Source: Janthinobacterium sp. ROICE36
GTDB lineage: Bacteria > Pseudomonadota > Gammaproteobacteria > Burkholderiales > Burkholderiaceae_D
DNA length: 34,810 nucleotides
NCBI RefSeq assembly: GCF_002869965.1
Contig: NZ_PEBS01000059.1
Location: forward strand, 1-34,810
Direction: 5' to 3'
The translations under genes were made by a program, and so were the position numbers. The notes below the pieces were generated by a model. That model saw only the letters and a program-made list of their open reading frames with translations. It was not told where the DNA came from and ran no database searches. How positions within the stretch are numbered: position 1 is the first letter of the stretch; every line of letters starts with the position of its first letter. Of the stretch, positions 23,401 to 30,051 are shown in pieces.

Positions 23401-23896
23401 ATTCGCCCGGTGACATCACTTGCGACACATGGCTGTAACCGGCCAGGGTCAGCTGCGACTTCAATCGCGCTTCGTCGAGCTTTTCGCCCTTCTTGAAGAA
23501 GAAGGTATAGGCGGCCAAAAAGGACGGTGGCGCCAGGCGCACCAGCGCCGTGGTGGCCGGCACGATCAGCACGTCGCACTGGCGCGTCTGGATTTCGTGC
23601 AGGGTGGCCAGGCGTTCCGAGACCAGGTCCTGGTGCGGCGAAAATGCGTCGTAGGGCAGCGTTTCCCAGTCCGGCAGCAGGTGGCAGCGTAGTTCCGTGC
23701 CGCCAAACCAGGGGATTTCATCGAGCAGGCGCTGGCCATCGCTGGCCTGCGCCACCACCACGGCCAGCATCTGGCCCCGCGCTTTCAAGGCCAAAGCGGC
23801 CAGCGCCAGGGCATAGGCGTCGGATGAACCATACAGGGCGGGCAGCGCATAGCGGTTGCCGGGCTTGGGGAGGGCTTTTTTTAAGTCTAAGGACAT
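20453..23896 (-). CDS. mfd: Transcription-repair coupling factor Mfd
   Basis: A 1147-residue ATP-dependent translocase that removes stalled RNA polymerase at DNA lesions and recruits UvrA. The N-terminal UvrB-like region (about 1-350) has the DWETLPYDAFSPHQDLVSERL stretch in pieces. An RNA-polymerase-interaction domain follows (GDPVVHINHGIGRYMGL, ~490-550). The helicase motor has GDVGFGKTEVA (Walker A), IIDEEHRFGVRQKE (Walker B), LTATPIPRTL and QLRGRVGRS. A C-terminal TRCF domain ends the protein. Full length and apparently intact. The annotated ATG gives MSLDLKKALP, a usual family start. Confidence 0.97.
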   Translation of the reverse strand: MSLDLKKALPKPGNRYALPALYGSSDAYALALAALALKARGQMLAVVVAQASDGQRLLDEIPWFGGTELRCHLLPDWETLPYDAFSPHQDLVSERLATLHEIQTRQCDVLIVPATTALVRLAPPSFLAAYTFFFKKGEKLDEARLKSQLTLAGYSHVSQVMSPGEYSVRGGLLDLFPMGSSLPYRLDLFGDTIETIRTFDADTQRSLYPVHEVRLLPGREFPMDEAARTTFRNRWREQFEGDPSRSVVYKDISSGIASAGIEYYLPLFFEQTATLFDYLPPDASLALVGEIDAAIGRFWTDTQSRYRFLKADRERPILPPESLFLSDEQFFGLAKPYPRLAIAKSNDALASELSAPVPNIAVNRRADDPLAKLRSYLLQAGRRVMICAESNGRRETLQQYFTEYDLHLTPVEGCDGFLQSSAKLMLGVAPLHAGFELFTPEGNLAFITETELYAGSGRRVGTKKQEGVTQVESMVRDLSELKIGDPVVHINHGIGRYMGLTSMDLGEGETEFLHLEYAKDTKLYVPVSQLHVISRYSGASPEDAPLHSLGSGQWEKAKKRAAEQVRDTAAELLNLYARRALRQGHSFEFSAHDYQRFADSFGFDETPDQAEAIRNVIKDMTSGKPMDRLVCGDVGFGKTEVALRAAFIAVMGGKQVAILAPTTLLAEQHAQTFADRFADWPVRIAELSRFRTGKEITQAFKGMADGTIDIVIGTHKLLSDDVKFTRLGLVIIDEEHRFGVRQKEALKALRAEVDVLTLTATPIPRTLGMALEGLRDFSIIATAPQKRLAIKTFVRSEGEAIIREACLRELKRGGQIYFLHNEVETIQNRLAMLTELLPEARIAVAHGQMHERDLEKVMRDFVAQRFNILLCTTIIETGIDVPTANTIIMHRADKFGLAQLHQLRGRVGRSHHQAYAYLLVHDVQGLTKLAQRRLDAIQQMEELGSGFYLAMHDLEIRGAGEVLGESQSGEMTEIGFQLYSDMLHEAVRSLKAGKEPDLAAPLASTTEINLHVPALLPSDFCGDVHERLSIYKRLANCATQEKIDDIQEELIDRFGKLPDPVKALIETHRLRIAAKTVGIVKIDVHGEAATLQFMAKPPIDPMRIIDLIQKNRHIKLHGQDKLKITAAMPDLAARVTQIKTTIKQLTV

Positions 23897-23983
23897 GCAG
23901 GCGATGACACTAGTGGCAGAGGCAGTTGAGTGGGACAGCTATGGTGCGCGCCGCGCCGCCAGTGACGGCGCCGACAGGCGAGA

Positions 23984-24928
23984 TTATAGACCATCGCCCG
24001 CGCGAATATTTGCTATGCCGAAAGGAATATGCACCATGGGGATGGTGCCGCCTGCCGATTTCAGGTGGCTCAGCTGGTCGTCGAAGAAGATATGCGGCTT
24101 GAAGACGGCCAGCACGCGCGACTTGTCCATGCCACCGAGGAAAAACGTCTCGTCGGCCGCCACGCCCCAGCTTTTCAGGGTCGTCACGACCCGTTCATGC
24201 GAGGGCGCGTTGCGCGCCGTGATGATGGCGATGCGCAGGATCTTCTTGTAGCCGGGGTCGCGCCGCTGGGCCTTTTCTTCCAGGCGCTGCATGCTGGCCA
24301 GCTTCTGGAACAGGTCGGCCAGTGGGCCGGGGCGGTGCGGCGTGCCCACGTTCAGGGTTTCATGGGCATGGAATTCATCGACGTCGTTGTTGCGCTTGAA
24401 CACGGTTTCCGCTTCGTCGTCGGCGATCACGCCGTCGAAATCGAAGGCCACGCGCAGTTCTTCGTCGTTCTCGTCGTCTTCCGTGCGCGACGGCAGCACC
24501 AGCCCGGCCGGATAGTTGCAGGCCAGCGCGCTGCGCACGTCGTCTTCATTTGCGCTGAGGAAGAGCGAGGCATTGAACGCGGGCAGGTAGGGGTAGGGCG
24601 ACTTGCCCGTCATGAAGGCGGCGCGCGAAATATCCAGGCCGTAATGGGCGATTGAGTGCATCACGCGCAAGCCCGTTTCCGGCGAATTGCGCGAAAACAG
24701 CACCACTTCCACGGGCGACTGGCGCGGATAGTGCTTGTTGATGTTCAGGAAGCGGCGAATGAAGGGGAAGGCCACGCCACGCGGCAGCACCGTGTCGATA
24801 TGCGTTTCCTGGTACTTGCGGTATTCCTCGGGGCCGTTGTCGAGGTAGACCTGGTGCGATTCTGCCAGGTCGAACAGGGCGCTGGAAGCGACCCCGATCA
24901 CCAGTTTGTGTTCGATAGGATAAGCCAT
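23984..24928 (-). CDS. 5'-nucleotidase, NT5C1-like (PF06189 family)
   Basis: A 314-residue cytoplasmic nucleotidase related to eukaryotic cytosolic 5'-nucleotidase I, which dephosphorylates nucleoside monophosphates. Typical stretches: KLVIGVASSALFDL, VLPRGVAFPFIRRFL, VVLFSRNSPETGLRV, FMTGKSPYPYLPAF and LFLSANEDDVRSAL. The HAD-type catalytic block is VAFDFDGVIADDEAE with both Asp residues. Later comes FFLGGMDKSRVLAVFKPHIF and DDQLSHL. Length is as expected for bacterial members. It is on the same strand as mfd, 87 bp upstream of it, and divergent from the first chemoreceptor. Confidence 0.88.
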   Translation of the reverse strand: MAYPIEHKLVIGVASSALFDLAESHQVYLDNGPEEYRKYQETHIDTVLPRGVAFPFIRRFLNINKHYPRQSPVEVVLFSRNSPETGLRVMHSIAHYGLDISRAAFMTGKSPYPYLPAFNASLFLSANEDDVRSALACNYPAGLVLPSRTEDDENDEELRVAFDFDGVIADDEAETVFKRNNDVDEFHAHETLNVGTPHRPGPLADLFQKLASMQRLEEKAQRRDPGYKKILRIAIITARNAPSHERVVTTLKSWGVAADETFFLGGMDKSRVLAVFKPHIFFDDQLSHLKSAGGTIPMVHIPFGIANIRAGDGL

Positions 24929-25273
24929 GGTCTGCCTGTGATTTGCGTGCTGAGCATCTTATACGACTATCAACTGCGTAGCCAATAGTAGTGGCGCAGA
25001 GGGATTTTTTTTGCACCAAAACAGGGCGAGAAGCCAATTTTTCTGGCCGCTGTGCAATATGTGCCACAGTAAAGAAAGAAATCTTGTTTTGTGTCAAGGC
25101 TTTGACAGCCAGCGCACCCGTTTTCCACTATGCTTGCACTGATGAATTCTCGTCAATTGTAACGAAGCGTACGCCCCATCCCCGCCACCTTTATACAAGT
25201 GTCAGCTGTTTTACTCGAACATGCCAGCCCCGACTTCGCCAGCAGTCTTCGTACCTTTATAAAGGACCTAGCC
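24929..25273. other. 345-bp divergent intergenic region
   Basis: Between the 5'-nucleotidase and chemoreceptor genes. It is AT-richer than its surroundings. I found a TTGACA at 25102-25107 with a TATGCT at 25129-25134, but the 21-bp spacing is too long for a good sigma-70 site. No sigma-28 (FliA) motif with GCCGATAA was seen. Short open frames here lack support. A repeated word, ACCTTTATA, occurs at 25188-25196 and 25253-25261. Confidence 0.5.
25254..25266 (+). promoter_or_regulatory. Palindrome overlapping the chemoreceptor ribosome binding site
   Basis: CCTTTATAAAGG is a perfect 12-bp palindrome whose right arm is the Shine-Dalgarno AAAGGA for the ATG at 25274. It could pair with itself in the mRNA, or bind a dimeric protein on DNA. 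Confidence 0.4.
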
Positions 25274-27022
25274 ATGTTTAAGAATTTACTGATCAAATGG
25301 AAGTTGGCGACCCTCGTCGCCGTGATGATGGTGGCCTTGCTGGTGGTGAGCATCAGCGGCTACTCGGGCATCGCCACCGTCGGCAGCGCCGTTGATGAAA
25401 TCGGCGTGGTGCGTCTGCCGTCCATCCAGGGCTTGATGATGATCAGCGAAGGCCAGACGGCCGTCGCCGCCGCCACCCTGACGGCCGCCATCTATGAAAA
25501 CAATTACCAGGCACAAGACAAGTTCGCGGAAGCGCTGCAGTTGCGCACCAAGGCCTGGAACAATATCGAGGCGGGTCGCAAACTGTACGAACCGCTGCCG
25601 CAAACGCCGGAGGAGGCCGTGCTGTGGACGCGCTTCCAGGCGGAGTGGGCCGCCTGGAAGGGCGATGACGACAAGGTGCGCGCCATCCTGCGCCAACTGG
25701 CTGACAATCGCGACGAGCCGCGGCAGAAAGAGTTGTTCGTGGCGTTCTACAGGCAGTACCTGGCTTCGAGCAGCCTGTTCGGCAAGGCCGAAGGTACGCT
25801 CAACGACATCATCAAGCTCAATAATGGCGTGGCCGCTGCCAGCGTCAAGGAGGGCAGCGCGGCCGTGATTCGCTCGGAAAGCCTGATGCTGATCCTGGGC
25901 GTGCTGGCTGCAGCGCTGGGCATCGCTTGCGCCGCCTACATTACGCGCGCCATCACCCAGCCGATCAATTTGGCCGTGAAAGTGGCGCAAACGGTGGCTG
26001 CGGGCGACCTGACCAGCCAGATCGAGGTGCACACGACGGAAGAAACGGGCCAGCTGCTGCAGGCACTGAAAGACATGAATTCCAGCCTGGTCAACATCGT
26101 CGGCCAGGTGCGCAGCGGTACCGAGACCATCGCCACGGCGTCGTCGGAAATTGCCAGCGGCAACCTGGATCTGTCCTCGCGCACCGAAGAGCAGGCCAGC
26201 TCGCTGGAAGAGACGGCGTCGTCGATGGAAGAACTGACGTCCACCGTGCGGCAAAATGCCGACAATGCCCAGCAGGCCAACCAGCTGGCGCTGAGCGCTT
26301 CTGGCGTGGCGGTCAAAGGCGGCGCCGTGGTGGGCAAGGTGGTTGAGACCATGGACGCCATCAACGATTCCTCGCGCAAGATCGTCGATATTATTTCCGT
26401 CATCGACGGCATCGCCTTCCAGACGAATATCCTGGCCCTGAATGCGGCCGTGGAAGCGGCGCGCGCGGGCGAGCAGGGGCGCGGCTTTGCCGTGGTGGCC
26501 ACCGAGGTACGCAACCTGGCGCAACGCTCGGCGGCGGCGGCCAAGGAAATCAAGACCCTCATCGGCGACTCCGTGGTGGCGGTCGACGCGGGCAGCAAGC
26601 TGGTGGCCGAGGCGGGCAACACGATGGCCGAAATCGTCGCCAGCGTGCAGCGCGTGACGGACATCATGGCGGAAATCAGCCTGGCGACGCAGGAGCAAAG
26701 CTCGGGCATCGACCAGATCAACCAGGCGATCAGCCAGATGGATCAGGTGACGCAGCAAAACGCGGCCCTGGTGGAAGAGGCGGCCGCTGCGGCCGAATCG
26801 CTGCAGGAGCAATCGGGCCAGCTGGCCGAAGCGGTCAGCGTCTTCAAACTCGATGGCGCACTGGCACCGGCCGAGCAGGCCAAAGCGGCCGCGCCGCGCA
26901 CCGTGCTGGCCAGCGCGGCGCCGAAGCGTCCGGCGCCGCGTCCCGCAGGTCGTCCGGCCTTGCGCGCCGTGCCCTCCCAGCGCCAGGACGCGCAGCGTGA
27001 TGACGAGTGGGAAGTGTTCTGA
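25274..27022 (+). CDS. Methyl-accepting chemotaxis protein (four-helix-bundle sensor), with CheR/CheB tether
   Basis: A 582-residue inner-membrane chemoreceptor. TM1 is about residues 12-30 and a periplasmic four-helix-bundle ligand domain spans about 31-190 (INDEL-free, with IQGLMMISEGQTAVAA). TM2 is about 200-218, followed by a HAMP domain (TRAITQPINLAVKVAQTVAA). The signalling coiled coil has methylation regions LDLSSRTEEQASSLEETASS and the hairpin tip IAFQTNILALNAAVEAARAG. After a Pro/Ala-rich linker it ends in EWEVF, which fits the xWxxF pentapeptide that binds CheR and CheB. The ATG has AAAGGA seven bases upstream. A terminator follows. Ligand unknown. Confidence 0.93.
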   Translation: MFKNLLIKWKLATLVAVMMVALLVVSISGYSGIATVGSAVDEIGVVRLPSIQGLMMISEGQTAVAAATLTAAIYENNYQAQDKFAEALQLRTKAWNNIEAGRKLYEPLPQTPEEAVLWTRFQAEWAAWKGDDDKVRAILRQLADNRDEPRQKELFVAFYRQYLASSSLFGKAEGTLNDIIKLNNGVAAASVKEGSAAVIRSESLMLILGVLAAALGIACAAYITRAITQPINLAVKVAQTVAAGDLTSQIEVHTTEETGQLLQALKDMNSSLVNIVGQVRSGTETIATASSEIASGNLDLSSRTEEQASSLEETASSMEELTSTVRQNADNAQQANQLALSASGVAVKGGAVVGKVVETMDAINDSSRKIVDIISVIDGIAFQTNILALNAAVEAARAGEQGRGFAVVATEVRNLAQRSAAAAKEIKTLIGDSVVAVDAGSKLVAEAGNTMAEIVASVQRVTDIMAEISLATQEQSSGIDQINQAISQMDQVTQQNAALVEEAAAAAESLQEQSGQLAEAVSVFKLDGALAPAEQAKAAAPRTVLASAAPKRPAPRPAGRPALRAVPSQRQDAQRDDEWEVF

Positions 27023-27052
27023 CGGATTGACGGCGCCAGCAGGCGCTACCGG

Positions 27053-27077
27053 ACGGCCGCCTTGTGCGGCCGTTTTT
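27053..27077 (+). terminator. Terminator of the first chemoreceptor gene
   Basis: Eight-base arms ACGGCCGC and GCGGCCGT around a CTTGT loop, followed by TTTTT. Confidence 0.88.
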
Positions 27078-27119
27078 ACATGCGTGCGCAGGCGCACACT
27101 GCGGTTACTACTTACTAAA

Positions 27120-27147
27120 AAAACAGCGTTATTAAAATAGCTGTTTT
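27120..27147 (+). repeat. AT-rich inverted repeat
   Basis: Arms AAAACAGC and GCTGTTTT flank a 12-base AT-rich centre (GTTATTAAAATA). It could be a second terminator or an operator; the TATTAAAATA core also suits a -10 region. Confidence 0.45.
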
Positions 27148-27189
27148 GCCATCTAAGCAAATCTTTTCAAAACTTAACGCGACATTGCT

Positions 27190-27205
27190 TGTGAGATAAC
27201 TCACA
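27190..27205. promoter_or_regulatory. CRP/Vfr-type binding site
   Basis: TGTGAGATAACTCACA is a perfect match to the CRP-family half sites TGTGA-N6-TCACA and is an uninterrupted palindrome apart from the four central bases. It lies about 160 bp upstream of the chemoreceptor-EAL gene pair, which suggests control by a CRP-like regulator. Confidence 0.6.
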
Positions 27206-27364
27206 CTGCCTGCCGTACCACCCTAGTTCCCGCCTCGGCCACATCCCGGCTGACCCCTTCGCCTGTTGCGTCCGGCCATTCGTGGCAGGCGGCAGCCATT
27301 GCCGTCAGCCTTGCATGCGAGTCCGGCGCAATGACCGATGCACCACACTGAAGGATGCGAATAG

Positions 27365-28963
27365 ATGGCAAATATGAAAATCGGCACGCGCCTGCGCTGC
27401 GCCTTTGCATTGTTGACCTTGCTGCTGCTGGCGACTGCCTTGCTGGGCATGCTGCGCCTGTCGAGCCTTGAACTGCGCATGCGCGACGTGATCGATGACA
27501 ACTATCCGAAAACCGTGCTGGCTAACGACATCATCAAGAATGTCAACATCATCGCGCGCTCTTCGCGCAACTTGCTGCTGATGAGCGAGCCGCAGCAACT
27601 GGCGCAGGAACGCGCCACCATCGCCAGGGCGGGAGACGCCACGGAAAAGGGACTGGCGCAGCTGGAAAAGGTGGTGCTGTCACCGCAGGGCCGCAAGCTG
27701 ATGCTGGCCGTGACGCAGGCGGGCGCCGCCTTCAACGGCGGGCGCGACAAGGTACTCGCCCTGCTGCAAGAGGGCGCGCGCGACGCAGCGGCCAGTTTGC
27801 TGCTCGGCACGGTGCGCGGCGAGCAGCTGCGCTATATGGCGGCGCTGGAAACGCTCATTAGGCACCAGCATGATTTGATGGAGGCGGCGGGTGCCCAGGT
27901 GGACGCGGAATACGCCACGGCGCGCGACATGATGCTGGCGCTGAGCGCGCTTGCCGTGCTCTTTTCGCTCGTCACCGCCTGGCTGTTCACGCGCAGCATC
28001 GTCAATCCGCTGCACCACGCGTTGACAGTGGCGCAGACCGTGGCCGCCGGCGACCTGACATCGACCTTCGGCCGCCACGGCGGCGATGAAACGGGCAAGC
28101 TGCTTGACGCGCTGTGCATCATGAACGGCAAGCTGTTCGACGTCGTGCAGCAGGTGCGCAGCGGCACCGACACCATCGCTACGGCTTCGTCGCAGATCGC
28201 GGCTGGCAATCTCGACCTGTCCTCGCGCACCGAGGAGCAGGCCAGCGCGCTCGAACAGACCGCGTCGGCGATGGAGGAACTCAGCTCCACCGTGCAACAG
28301 AATGCGGACAATGCGCGCCATGCCAGCGTGCTGGCCATCGAGGCGGCGAACATCGCGGGCGCAGGCGGACAGGCCGTGGGGCAGGTGATCCATACGATGG
28401 ACGCCATCAGCGCTTCCTCGGCGCAGATTGCCGACATCATCGGCGTGATCGACATGCTGGCCTTCCAGACGAATATCCTGGCCTTGAACGCGGCCGTGGA
28501 AGCGGCGCGCGCGGGCGAGCAGGGGCGCGGCTTTGCCGTTGTGGCGACGGAAGTGCGCAACCTGGCGCAGCGCAGCGCGGCAGCGGCGCGCGATATCCGT
28601 GCCCTGATCGCCAATTCCACCCAGCAGGTTGACGCGGGTGCAGCCCTGGTCGCGCAGGCCGGCGCCACCATGCAGGAAGTGGTGGCGGCCGTGGGCCGGG
28701 TCAGCCAGATGGTGGCCGACATCACGGCCGCCAGCGCCGAGCAAAGCACGGGCATCGGCCAGGTCAGCCAGGCGGTGGTGCAGATAGACGAAGTGACGCA
28801 GCAGAACGCCGCCCTGGTGGAAGAAGCGGCGGCCGCATCGCAATCGCTGGAAGGCGAGGCGGCGAACCTGCTGCAGTTGGTCAGCGTATTTCGCTTGCAC
28901 CAGCGGCCGGCGCACACCTTGCCACGCCGCAGCGCGCCGGCCGTGCCGCGCCTGCCGGCCTAG
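27365..28963 (+). CDS. Methyl-accepting chemotaxis protein, second paralogue
   Basis: A 532-residue chemoreceptor with the same design as its upstream paralogue: TM1 (about 11-30), a periplasmic four-helix bundle (NDIIKNVNIIARSSRNLLLM), TM2 (about 190-210), HAMP (IVNPLHHALTVAQTVAAGDL) and a signalling tip FQTNILALNAAVEAARAG. The C-terminus ends in a short Pro/Arg-rich tail with no W-x-x-F pentapeptide, so unlike the first receptor it would rely on others for methylation assistance. Start ATG has GGATG nine bases upstream. Its TAG overlaps the GTG of the EAL gene by one base, so the two products are made together. Ligand unknown. Confidence 0.93.
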   Translation: MANMKIGTRLRCAFALLTLLLLATALLGMLRLSSLELRMRDVIDDNYPKTVLANDIIKNVNIIARSSRNLLLMSEPQQLAQERATIARAGDATEKGLAQLEKVVLSPQGRKLMLAVTQAGAAFNGGRDKVLALLQEGARDAAASLLLGTVRGEQLRYMAALETLIRHQHDLMEAAGAQVDAEYATARDMMLALSALAVLFSLVTAWLFTRSIVNPLHHALTVAQTVAAGDLTSTFGRHGGDETGKLLDALCIMNGKLFDVVQQVRSGTDTIATASSQIAAGNLDLSSRTEEQASALEQTASAMEELSSTVQQNADNARHASVLAIEAANIAGAGGQAVGQVIHTMDAISASSAQIADIIGVIDMLAFQTNILALNAAVEAARAGEQGRGFAVVATEVRNLAQRSAAAARDIRALIANSTQQVDAGAALVAQAGATMQEVVAAVGRVSQMVADITAASAEQSTGIGQVSQAVVQIDEVTQQNAALVEEAAAASQSLEGEAANLLQLVSVFRLHQRPAHTLPRRSAPAVPRLPA

Positions 28964-30000
28964 TGGCGCACCTGGCAAGGTTCTGGCACGGCCCGCGGGC
29001 GCTGCTGTGCGCTGCACTGGCCGCCGGCCTGCCGCTAGGCCTCTGGCTGGACGGCGCGCCGTTGCGGCATGTGGCGTTGACGGCGCTGGCGCTGGGCTGC
29101 GCCTTGCTGTGGAGGGTGCGGCGGCGCCAGGCGCGCGATGGGCAAGGCGGCAAACCCCTGGCATCGGCGCGCAGCCGGGAGCTGCAGGCGCGCCTGGACA
29201 GCGCCATCGTCAACGGCGAATTTTGCTTCCACTACCAGGGCAAGTTCGATACGGCGCAATTGCGCCTGGTCGGCGTGGAAGCGCTGCTGCGCTGGGACCA
29301 TCCGCACCACGGCCTGATCTACCCGAACGCCTTCGTCGGCCTGGCCGAGCAGACTGACGCCATCGTCGCGCTGGGCAACTGGGGCATCGACGCCGCCTGC
29401 CGCCAGCTGGCGCAATGGCGCGCGGCGGGCCTGCCATTGACGCCTGTCGCGGTGAATGTCTCGGCGCGCCAGCTGTGCGAGCCGCACTTGCCGGACTTCG
29501 TGTTGCGCTGCCTGCGGCGGCACGCCATTCCTCCCGGCCTGCTGGAGCTGGAAGTGACGGAAAGCTGTTGCATCGACGACATGGCGCAGGCGACGCAGGT
29601 GCTGTGCCGGCTGCGCGCGCTGGGCCTGGCCATTTCGCTCGACGATTATGGCACCGGCCATTCAGGGCTCAGCCATGTCAGGATGCTGCCAATTCATACC
29701 ATCAAGATCGACCGCTCCTTCATCCGCGACCTGGGCAGCACAGGCAGTGATACGGTGATCGTCGCCTCGACGATTGCGCTGGCGCGCGGCCTGGGCTTGC
29801 AGGTGCTGGCCGAGGGCGTGGAAAACAGCGAACAGCTGGCGCAGCTGCGGCACCTGGGCTGCCCCCAGGTCCAGGGCTTTTACCTGCACCGGCCAGCGCC
29901 TGCGGCCGACGTGGCCGCGCTGCTGGCCGCCGGCGCGCCGACCGGCCTGATAACAGCGCCGCAACAGGGCGCCATGCGGCATGGCGCGGATGCTCAGTAG
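28963..30000 (+). CDS. Membrane-bound EAL-domain cyclic di-GMP phosphodiesterase
   Basis: A 345-residue protein with two N-terminal membrane segments (about 12-30 and 35-50), a short basic linker and one EAL domain (about 75-325); no GGDEF domain. Active-site residues look complete: EALLRW, NVSARQL, LEVTES, LDDYGTGHSG with both Asp, IKIDRSF, AEGVE and QGFYLHRP. It should therefore hydrolyse c-di-GMP. The GTG start overlaps the stop of the chemoreceptor gene (TAGTG). This pairing suggests chemotactic sensing and local c-di-GMP turnover are made in fixed proportion, perhaps for motility or attachment decisions. The shared regulation is inferred from the overlap. Confidence 0.92.
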   Translation: MAHLARFWHGPRALLCAALAAGLPLGLWLDGAPLRHVALTALALGCALLWRVRRRQARDGQGGKPLASARSRELQARLDSAIVNGEFCFHYQGKFDTAQLRLVGVEALLRWDHPHHGLIYPNAFVGLAEQTDAIVALGNWGIDAACRQLAQWRAAGLPLTPVAVNVSARQLCEPHLPDFVLRCLRRHAIPPGLLELEVTESCCIDDMAQATQVLCRLRALGLAISLDDYGTGHSGLSHVRMLPIHTIKIDRSFIRDLGSTGSDTVIVASTIALARGLGLQVLAEGVENSEQLAQLRHLGCPQVQGFYLHRPAPAADVAALLAAGAPTGLITAPQQGAMRHGADAQ

Positions 30001-30051
30001 AATATGGCCACTGCAAGCCGCGTGCTTTAACACCTTCACCCCCACGCAAGA

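Larger units (their letters stand above)
27023..27364 (+). other. 342-bp leader region upstream of the second chemoreceptor
   Basis: Contains, in order, the terminator of the first chemoreceptor, an AT-rich inverted repeat and a perfect CRP-type palindrome (both listed separately), and then about 150 bp of GC-rich sequence with no gene I can support. The ATG of the second chemoreceptor has GGATG nine bases upstream. Confidence 0.5.

Noticed and set aside
25102..25134. TTGACA...TATGCT as promoter of the first chemoreceptor
   Set aside because: The spacing is 21 bp, too long for a sigma-70 promoter.
25286..27160. 624-codon open frame opposite the first chemoreceptor
   Set aside because: Antisense shadow of the receptor's repetitive coiled-coil codons; no recognisable protein.
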